From positions 23,471,426-23,535,425 of the forward strand of contig NC_090447.1 in assembly GCF_031143425.1 (NCBI RefSeq): a stretch of 64,000 bases of DNA, given 5' to 3'. Each line of letters starts with the position of its first letter. Position 1 is the stretch's first letter. This stretch comes from Pleurodeles waltl. Lineage: Eukaryota > Chordata > Amphibia > Caudata > Salamandridae. Below the pieces are notes generated by a model, which did no database searches, was not told where the DNA came from, and was given only the letters and a program-made list of their open reading frames with translations. The translations under genes and the position numbers were made by a program. Below, one piece after another: positions 1 through 64,000 of the stretch.

Positions 1-1935
1 GATCAGGACCATCAAGGGCTCAATACCGTTCTGGAACTCATTACCAGTGTCACCATTGGGCAGGGTAGCTATCGCAAAAATGATAATTCTCCCCAGACTA
101 CTATATTACTTCACAGCTCTTCCAGTAATCATCCCGATCCTTTTTTTAAATGCTGAACAGTATATTGACAGATTTAATCTGGAGTAAAGAAGAGGTCACA
201 GCCGTGTAGCTCTGACCACAACTCACACATCACCTTCACAAGGGGGATGAGGCACACCAAACTACAAGCTATATTATGCGGCAGCACAGCTTAAATGGGC
301 GCTGCTTTGGATACAGAACCTTCCCAATATGGAGATTGTGACAGTGCGTGATATATTGGGGCATTCTAATGTACTTGGATGGCTACAGGATAACACGAAT
401 CCTCCACGGCACACAAATATCTTGATGACTGTGGCTAGATGGTGTTGGCATCGTTACATATTGGAAGGGGGAGCTGTCGAACCCCATTTACCCATGATCC
501 CAATACTGGCCGTTCAGGGAGTAAGGCACCTCAGTGCGCACCATGATCTTGAGACATGGACAACATTAGGCATACAAACGATAGGAGATACCTTCAAGGA
601 CGGCAGACAGATGACATACTCTGAACTTGCAGCCACAGACGATGTAGGACCAGGACGTTTCTTAACCTACTGCACATTACAACAAATCATACGCAGGGTA
701 TGGCACAACCGGGACAACGAGCCCAGAGTTCACCCATTATTCAATAAATTATTAACAAGCTAGCATCTCCCAGATATATGGGGATCTGCTGGAGAACTCT
801 GGGGATGGCCATGTCAAAACTCAGGCTCGGTGGAATTGTGTCATCTCAACACCATTATCACAACCGGTGTGGAACATGGAGCTCAACATGGTCGAAATGG
901 TGCTGCGAAACCCGCGCTTCCGCTACAATCAATTTAATAACTTACATCAAACCTATTTATCCCCGCACAGACTTTCACATATGTTCCCCCAAAATAATTA
1001 TGAATGCCCTAGATGTAAAGAGAAGGAATCTCATTTTTACCACATGATATGGGACTGCCCACCGGTCTTAGGTTCATGGCACACTATCACTTCCCTGACG
1101 GCTGACTTGGTAGACCACTCTCTATCTCCCACACCAGAGTCCTGCTTACTAGGGGTTCGCAAGTGGTCAGCAAAGGGAAAACAGTTGCACAGGTGCATTG
1201 ACTAAGCGTTCGTGCTATTCAAGTGCCTACTGGCAATGCAATGGAAAGCATCGACCAAACCAGACACACAGCGCTAGCTGAACGACCTATTGAAATGGGC
1301 TAGAGCAGAGGCACGGGTCTTCACTTACTACTAGACAGGTGAGTAAAGATAAAAGAAGTTGAAATATGGGACACGTACATAACTTCAATCGAAGCTAAAG
1401 ATGACACCCATCCCCCTGAACACATGAAGGAGGTCGTCGGGTGCACGTAACCCATGCAAAAATGACACGATCCAATTGGTCAGCAGTAAAGTGATTGGAT
1501 GGGTTAGGGATTGCAGTCATCTTCAGCGTGCATCACTACAGCCCACAACGTATTGCATTATTACTAACTATTAAAAGAACTGCCTTGTACCACAATTGCC
1601 CCTGACACAGAACTGATCTAACAAATGTGGCAGGAGCAAGGACGAGACATGAACCCACCTATGACCGCACACCGCTACCGCAGACTCACCACAGTATATA
1701 TTTCATGGATGGCTGGGTAATAGGTATATACAGGAATTGTAAATCCTATAACTATGCATACACCCCAGTGTCCCTCCTTTTCCCCGCTCCTCAGTGGCCA
1801 TTCAATCCTGTCATGCTTGTTCCCCAATCTGCACAATGATCCTCTAAATATGTATTGTATTAGACCAACTCGGTTGTCAATGGTGTATGCTGTTGTTTAT
1901 TGTATCTTCAACAATAAAGAGATTTAAAAAAATAT
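1..1935 (+). mobile_element. L1-like LINE, 3' end with broken ORF2 tail
   Basis: This is the 3' portion of an L1-type non-LTR retrotransposon. Two overlapping pieces of the ORF2 C-terminus are readable: 329-760 (from MEIVTVRDILG to NKLLTS) and 867-1202 in another frame. The second contains the Cys-rich C-terminal knuckle, CPRCKEKE followed by HFYHMIWDC. The frame change between about 780 and 867 shows it is dead. A polyadenylation signal (aataaa) at 1913-1918 is followed by an A/T tail. No reverse transcriptase core is present in the window. Confidence 0.75.
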
Positions 1936-1961
1936 ATATATAAAAATGATCAATTAACATG

Positions 1962-1964
<3 letters not shown>

Positions 1965-2006
<42 letters not shown>
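1965..2006. repeat. (TA)n microsatellite
   Basis: An uninterrupted TA run directly follows the L1 A-rich tail, a common place for microsatellites to arise. Confidence 0.9.
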
Positions 2007-2011
<5 letters not shown>

Positions 2012-2532
2012 CATGTATATAAAAATAAAAACAATTAATCAATTTATATAATTACTATTCAATAATTATCAATTACCAATACTTGCTTTTCACTTATTAT
2101 TTAATTAACTTCCAACCCTATACACCTACAAACCTAACATCCTGCAACTAAAATGTAAGAAAAAAAATCAGTATTACATATTTTAAATAATTAAATATCA
2201 CTTAAATAATTATATAACAATTAATAATAATGTGTTAATTAATTAGTTCCAGTAGCTTTTATTTCGGCTAAATACCATAAAAAGCACACATACATCTTGT
2301 TCATCTATACAATGCAAATCCCACGAATATCAATGCAGTGTGTACTTAAACACCTTAATACTATTTCCACACTGTGCTAAAAAAAGGAAATCCTTAATAA
2401 AGTATAAGGTAAAACCTTACTTACCAACATCTGTTAAAATTTCAACCCACCTCTTCTCTGCTGGCCCTACTGCAAATAAATATCTGCTTAGGCTTAAAAC
2501 TATCAGGCATAAGGTATCAGTTTGTAAGACTG
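2007..2532. other. AT-rich intronic block
   Basis: Strongly AT-rich, with no coding capacity. It shares wording such as acttcc...tacacctacaaacc with the AT-rich block near 4960-5130, which suggests a common AT-rich repeat family. Confidence 0.5.
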
Positions 2533-2535
2533 TCA

Positions 2536-3400
2536 GACCCATATTTATACTTGATTTGCGCTGAATTAGCGTCATTTGTTTTACGCTAATTCAGCGCAAA
2601 CCTAACTCCATATTTATACTTTGGGGCTAGACACGTCTAGCGCCAAACTAATGGAGTTAACGTTGTTTTCTAGATGGGAAAACCTAGCTTGCGTCAATGA
2701 GATGCAAGGTAGGCATTCCTGTCCAGAAAAGGACGATATGGCCTTTGCTCTATATTTATCCCTGTGCTAAGATCCAGCACGGGGGATGGGGGACTTAAAT
2801 AATGGCCCTAAGCTCAAGCCTGGGTATGGGCAAGCATAAGGGGACCTCTATGCATATTTCCATGGTCAGAGACCATGGGAATTGCCCATAGGTGCCCTTC
2901 CCTGGCCCCAAGGACACCCCCACTCATGCCCACCCACACCAGGAGGAAACCTAAGGATGGGGGATCCATCCCAGGTAAGTCCCTGTGAGTAATTTTTTTT
3001 TTATCCAACACCGCTCAGGGGCCCTGACTTGGGCCCCCTGCACAGCGCTGGCCCCAATGGCCATGCCCAGGGTACATTTGTTGGGGTGGTGGGCATGGCT
3101 CCTGTCTTTACTAAGAGAGGAGCCATATCCATGGGGGCTGTGCGCAAGAAATGGCACTACACTGCTTAGAGACAATTTTTCTGCCTCTGAACAGTGTAGC
3201 GCCATAATTCGGCATCAAGCCCTGGTTTCCCCTACGCCTCCCCAGCCCTGTTAGCATCCTTTTGAAGGACACTGACAGGGCATTACCATTCCATAAATAT
3301 GTTGCCCGGCCGGCGTCTTGGAATGGCACTAGCCAGCGCTATACTTTTCACGCTAAACTACGCTAACGCCGTTTTGCGTGAAAAAGTATAAATCTGTCCC
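2536..3400 (+). mobile_element. Harbinger-like non-autonomous element, diverged copy
   Basis: The left end gacccatatttatact and the right end aaagtataaatctgtccc are inverted. A 3-bp direct repeat TCA lies at 2533-2535 and 3401-3403. The interior follows the same plan as the 33-36 kb cluster: a gcgctgaattagcgtc palindrome at the left, a C-rich middle, ggtaagt near 2972 and a taacgcc-type right end. Copy divergence is high, so it is an older insertion. No protein is encoded. Confidence 0.75.
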
Positions 3401-3539
3401 TCAGTGCATCTAAATGTTTCCTAAACCCAATATTACAAATCCATTTCCTTACAAAGTTAGCATAAGCCTGGCAAAAACATAAAATCTGGCAAGGTTTCCG
3501 CAGTGTACATAGGGTGCCTGGATATCCTCACGGGTTATT

Positions 3540-4150
3540 AGCGCACTCTGTAAATCCTGTTTGATTTGATTTGAATTAGTTCCTTCAGTAGCCTCATTAT
3601 CAGGTTTCCACCTCGCTGTGAAAGAATTAATTTGAAGAGTGTCAACTTCCTATACAGCATTTTTGCCAAGTGAGGTTGGACAACATCCAAGTACGCTTCA
3701 AAACCTGAGCTCGGTATAACAGTTACAAACTGTACAGGCAGCTTTTGCCAATCTAGAATTTTGATGAAGAGTATTCAAGACGCACTCTTAATAGTTCCGC
3801 TTCAGGTGCATCTTGGAGTGAACCGTCAGTGATTCTGGGTTGCTCCAAAAGGAACTTAGGCCTCTCTTGGCAAACCAGGTCTGGACATGACAGAACCAAG
3901 GGAAAGTGGATAGATTATTAAATCCCAGCACTTCCTTTAGTCCCTCCCTATCATGAGCAAGTTTCTGTGTGCCCCATAGCCTTATCCAAAAGAGGAAGGG
4001 TCTAAGAGCGGCTATATGCTCTATTCTTTTAATGATTATATCGTGGTAGACTGGAATCAAAAGGGTACATCTAGGAAGATGTAATAACATTCCTATGAAC
4101 TTGATCTCACCCAGAGTGAGCTTGTCTAGATTGTTCACTCCCCACAATTA
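3540..4150 (-). mobile_element. Non-LTR retrotransposon C-terminal remnant, family uncertain
   Basis: On the minus strand 4147-3788 reads MWGVNNLDKLTLGEIKFIGM, then RIEHIAALRPFLFWIRLWGT. This layout (a GVNN or YG-type start, a leucine-rich LLxLP patch, then LRPFLFWIRLW) resembles the region after the reverse transcriptase in some LINEs. No catalytic motif is visible, so the clade cannot be named. It is only a fragment. Confidence 0.4.
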
Positions 4151-4326
4151 TACTCCATAAAGTGCTAATGCTTGGCCCTTGAGTTTTAAACCTCGAGAGA
4201 TGGAGAAATCGCTTTGGATGTAGTGGCTTGATATTTTTTAATAATAGCCATAGAACGAGAGGCAAGACCAGCTTTAGATTTATGTGACCACGATAATTTG
4301 GAGAACGTTATGCTCAGATAAATATA

Positions 4327-4907
4327 GGAGCCTCATTATGACTTTGGTGGTCCTAAAGCGGATCGCCAAAGCCATGGGGAGGACGCCACCGTCATACCCG
4401 TGGCATCCCCCCGAGCATATTACAATCTTCCTGCCAGGCTGACCGGCAGGATCATTGTAATACATGAACAGTGCTAGGATATTGGACTTGGCTCCTTAAA
4501 GGGGACCAAGGGCAATATCCTAGTACTTGAGCAATCTCGCAGACAATGAACATTCTGACGGTGCTGTGCAGGGGGGCCCCTACACTGCCCATGCCAAGGG
4601 CAGTGCACAGGTCCCTCTGTAGCCTCAGGCACCAGTTTCTCACCAGTCTTCTCTTGTGGTGTCCCCGCCATGAAAAGGCTGTCAGAAAGTGGTGTTGTAA
4701 TCAGCAAGGTGGCCCTGAGTTCAGCACCACCCTGGCCGGTTACAACTCTGACCGCCGTTACCTCATTGTTCTTGGCGGGAACGGCAGTGTCCTGGCAGGT
4801 CCACCCGACAGGGTTATAATGTGGCTTTTGGACCACCATAGTTGCGATGGTCCGACCGCCAATACGAGGCTGGTGGTCCTAGGACCACCAACCTCATAAT
4901 AAGTCCC
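4327..4907. mobile_element. Palindromic MITE of the 'cctcattatga' type
   Basis: The left end gagcctcattatgactttggtgg-type and the right end, which reads gggacttattatgaggttggtgg on the other strand, form terminal inverted repeats. A secondary palindrome lies inside (aggatatt near 4476 against aatatcct near 4514). No clean target duplication was found. It is non-coding; readable frames inside are chance products of its GC-rich palindromes. Confidence 0.65.
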
Positions 4908-5580
4908 TAAGTGGTTCAGTTGTTGTTGTAATACAACAATGTTAATTAATCATTGCTTAATTACTTCCCCACTATATATCCCTACAAACCTCAAAGCACA
5001 CAAACAACTTATAACAATAATAAATTTGTATTACATAATTTACAATCAAAATATCAATCATATCATTAAATACAATTTATCAAATAATTTAGAATGTATT
5101 ATTATCTAATTCACTTCCTAAACTATTCCCCTACAAAGCCAAAAACAACACTACAAATTATTATTGAAAAATAATTTCAAAATTAAAAATCATTGAAAAG
5201 TAATAACATCTATATAAACAATAGTACCACAATAAAATAATTAACAAATAATATTTGTAGCTGTTTAAATGTTGAAACAATATTAAAAACATTGATCATT
5301 TTTAAAACAATATAATTTACATCAAATAATGATATTTTTATCAACAACATTCTTGCTTCACAATATTACTGTACCCCAATATTTTATTTTCAATATTTGT
5401 CTCCCAATATTTTAACTCACTATTTTGTCTAAACACCTTTAACACTAAAGTAGCTATTACAGGGTTTCTCTGTAAGCACAATATCCTTATTACTGAGTAG
5501 TCAGACCTCATTCATCAATTAGAAAACTTATCATGGTTTAACCTGTGGTTTCATTAATAATATTGTATAATCAGAATAAG
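4908..5580. other. AT-rich block with ATATTG motifs
   Basis: Non-coding AT-rich DNA just 3' of the 5589-5921 exon. It contains several caatatt or aatattg words near 5360-5430, a pattern that recurs near 59150-59210 and 63545-63765. Confidence 0.5.
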
Positions 5581-5588
5581 TGATCTAC

Positions 5589-61657
<56,069 letters not shown>

Positions 61658-61743
61658 CTATGGAGAAATAGCACAAGAAGAAAAAGAATTTTGTGGTACA
61701 GAATATTACAACAGACATGTAGACCATGTTCTCATAAAACCTT

Positions 61744-62515
61744 GGGGGCATATTTAAGAGCCCCTAACACCACTAGAGTGTCATTTTATGTGACGCTCCA
61801 GTGGCGCTAACCTCTGCTCCATATTTACAAGGAGGTGTAACGCCACTCTTTGTGACATTCTGCCTCCTTCTAAATATGGGACCCTCCGATGCAGTTTTCT
61901 GCGTCAGAGAGGCGTGCAATGGGCGTTGCTGTGGGCGTGCCACAGTAACACCCGTTGCATTTTGACACTGCCTCAGATTTACGAGATTTTGTAAACCTGA
62001 GGCAGCGCCAAACTCTACCGCAATCCAAGGGGTGGCGTTAGCAAGGCGCAACAAGGAGGAATACTTTTATTCCTCCTTGTTTTTTTTGCTTTTTCTATGC
62101 ATGCTTCATTCTGCAGCATGCATAGAAAGAGCAAAATGACTGAAACTATTGCTTATGTGCATGAAGGTGTCCACTCCTGCACATAAACAATCATTTCAAA
62201 ATTAGGCTTTGACACTTCTGTGTGTGCTGCATTCTGTAGCACACAAAGAAGTGCCAAATTTAGTGATCGTTTATGTGCAGGAAGGGACACTTTCCCGCAA
62301 ATACACAATCACACCCCTCAACGCAAACATCCATGCATTATGGTGCAAGGATGCCTGCATTGGCAGCTAAATTTAGTGCCAGGGCAGGGATAACACAGGG
62401 GTGCGCCTTATTCAATTAAATACGGCCCATCCTTGCATTGTGAAAATGACGTAGCACTGCGCTGCCAATTTTGGTGCAGGGTTGCGCTCCATCATTTTTC
62501 CATAAATATGGTCCC
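61744..62515. mobile_element. Harbinger-like element, variant with paired 'tgcatagaaa' hairpins
   Basis: The left end gggggcatatttaagagcc and the right end, reading gggaccatatttatgg on the other strand, are inverted. Internal hairpins include ggaggaatacttttattcctcc (62053-62078) and tttctatgcatgctt against aagcatgcatagaaa (about 62092-62130). No matching 3-bp duplication was found. It lies about 90 bp upstream of the 61477-61657 exon acceptor, in the intron. Confidence 0.7.
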
Positions 62516-63540
62516 TAGTTTTTATCAACAGAAATTATGGTGTTGGACATGTGCTGCAGGAACTCAGAGATGCACTAAGAAATTATGGACCAAGCCCAAG
62601 CAAAAAATATGATCACAGCATCTCAAACGTTGGCAAAGTCCTTTCAGGCTACACCAAAGAGGCCAAACATACAAAGCACTAATCTTAGGCACAACAGTGA
62701 AAAGTGACAAAGACCATATTACCTCTTGGAGTAACTCCATCTGTTGGGACAGGAATGTTCCTGCATGATAAACAGGCCCGTCCTCAGTGAAACTGATGCC
62801 CTGACTTTTATATTTGGAATAGGCATAATGCTAATTTAACGCCTGCACAGAACTCCAGTTCAAGCAAACACTGTGATGTGAGATATGATGGTGGTGTTAA
62901 TTTTGCTCTACTGTAGTTGACAATACCATATGCCTTGTCAACCTGGGGGTGCTGAGTTAACCAAGATTACAAAGCAAACCCTGAGAAATTAGAAGTTACT
63001 GAGGGATTTAGTAATTCCAGGTCCAATTCTTCCAATACATTTTTCTTTTACCAAGTGTTTCTCCCAGAAATTTTTTGACTACTCCAGAAAAGGTGCACAA
63101 AACAAATATATCTATCACAAAACTGAATAGTAAGGCTAGGTGGGTCTAAAACTATCAGACCATATCACACCTAAATTATGCTCCCAGCTCTTTTTGCCGT
63201 TGTAAGAAAGAGTCACCTTCAAGATGCTGTTTGTGACCTGGGAAACTTACTAAAACTAGGACCCCTATTATTTAGGAAAGCAGATGCAGGTTCATAATTT
63301 CATCACTTGGCAAGGTCTATGTACATACCTCGAATTAGAATGAAGATATTACATTATTTTTGTGTTCTGGCAATTTAATAACAGTCTTCACTTGTTTGAT
63401 ACTATATTAACACACTGTAAGTATGTAAAAGGCATTAGATTTAATTGGCAACTAACTACATAATAGCCTTTGGATTCTACATCATGAGTTTGGTCTTTAC
63501 ATATTGCATCTGGGGAATGTACTACTGGATATCAAGAGAA
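62516..63540. other. Intron, nothing recognised
   Basis: AT-rich; a donor-like and acceptor-like pair near 62725-62772 was considered and rejected as an exon. Confidence 0.3.
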
Positions 63541-63790
63541 ACAATATTATGGCATACTAATATTGAGGACAGAATATCAAGTGACAAAATACTGAAAGGT
63601 AAGTGCATATAGTAATGTAAATATTTACTGTTCCTAACTTCACATCTGTGTCCCTTGAAGTTATATGTACCACAACCGTACACTTATATGGAGTCAGATA
63701 TAGAAAATCTAGACATACTTATCTGTTGATATTTTATTTTTGATAGCCTGTCCTCAATATTCTGTCCTATTGATACGGTTGATTTGATAT
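63541..63790. mobile_element. Palindromic ATATTG-type MITE-like element
   Basis: The left arm taatattgaggacagaatatca (about 63558-63600) and the right arm, reading gaatattgaggacaggctatc on the other strand (about 63720-63765), are inverted around about 125 bp. Both arms continue into (g/t)ataagt-type sequence. No clear termini or duplication are visible. A minus-strand frame of 93 codons across it has no known domain. Confidence 0.55.
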
Positions 63791-64000
63791 TCAGGGGGCA
63801 CACCACATCTGGGCTATCTTCAAAACAAGGTGCATTGATTATATTGACATCACGAGTGTTTGACCTGTCAGCCTTAGAATGCTCTTCCCCAAACCTTTTG
63901 CCTTCCTCCTCTATTTTTTGCTGATCTCGTTTTTGCTGGTCTTGGAACCATGTGCATTTTACCACTTCTAACCAGTACTAAAGTACATGTGCTCACTCCT

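Noticed and set aside
62725..62775. A possible small upstream TRPM2 exon (acceptor tttatcatgcag, donor gtaatat)
   Set aside because: None of its three frames matches the TRPM2 N-terminus, and the donor is weak.
63684..63965. A 93-codon frame rich in Gln/Lys/Glu as an N-terminal TRPM2 exon
   Set aside because: It does not resemble the known TRPM2 N-terminus, and its C-terminal half lies in the palindromic ATATTG repeat.

Overview
The window is nuclear DNA from a vertebrate with a very large, transposon-filled genome. A salamander, most likely a newt of the Pleurodeles type, is my inference. It rests on a tetrapod TRPM2 gene with introns of 1 to 14 kb and on many PIF/Harbinger-like palindromic elements with 3-bp target duplications, a class reported as greatly expanded in Pleurodeles waltl. 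DIRS, Penelope-like, L1 and L2 fragments are also present. No prokaryotic genes, CRISPR arrays, tRNAs or rRNAs were seen.

One host gene is supported: TRPM2, on the minus strand, cut by both window edges. Eight internal exons lie at 61657-61477, 60471-60302, 46297-46117, 39906-39845, 31789-31589, 30399-30297, 19997-19876 and 5921-5589. They total 1353 nt (451 codons), have compatible phases and GT/AG junctions throughout, and correspond to about residues 142-591 of human TRPM2. That stretch is the cytosolic MHR1/2 and MHR3 region, including the N-terminal ADP-ribose pocket. Upstream exons lie beyond 64000; the channel pore and NUDT9-H exons lie before position 1.

Everything else is intron, mostly layered mobile elements. 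1-3400: L1 3' end, AT-rich DNA and a Harbinger-like element. 3540-5560: LINE remnant, palindromic element, AT-rich block. 9400-12660: two Harbinger-like elements and an inverted repeat carrying a solo LTR with a 5-bp duplication. 13484-18547: an element with an 8-bp target duplication, itself split by an L2 LINE that has lost its catalytic box. 23427-27240: a Harbinger-derived region whose reading frame is split by a second L2, flanked by CGTAC. 33147-36684: four related hairpin-rich elements, two in each orientation, forming an inverted repeat of about 3.5 kb. 37178-38490: an L2/CR1-like LINE. 40560-45510: fold-back repeats, tandem repeats, a Penelope-like fragment and a 316-bp local duplicative insertion. 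50371-52144: a hAT-like and a Harbinger-like element. 53710-56875: a decayed DIRS element. 56880-59330: an AT-rich block. 60712-63790: three further palindromic elements around the two most 5' exons.

The elements do not form a pathway with TRPM2. They are passengers whose nesting gives relative insertion ages. I found no convincing new multi-gene system. The most interesting signals are the structured hairpin elements, the L2 insertion whose removal joins a transposon reading frame, and the local 316-bp insertion.
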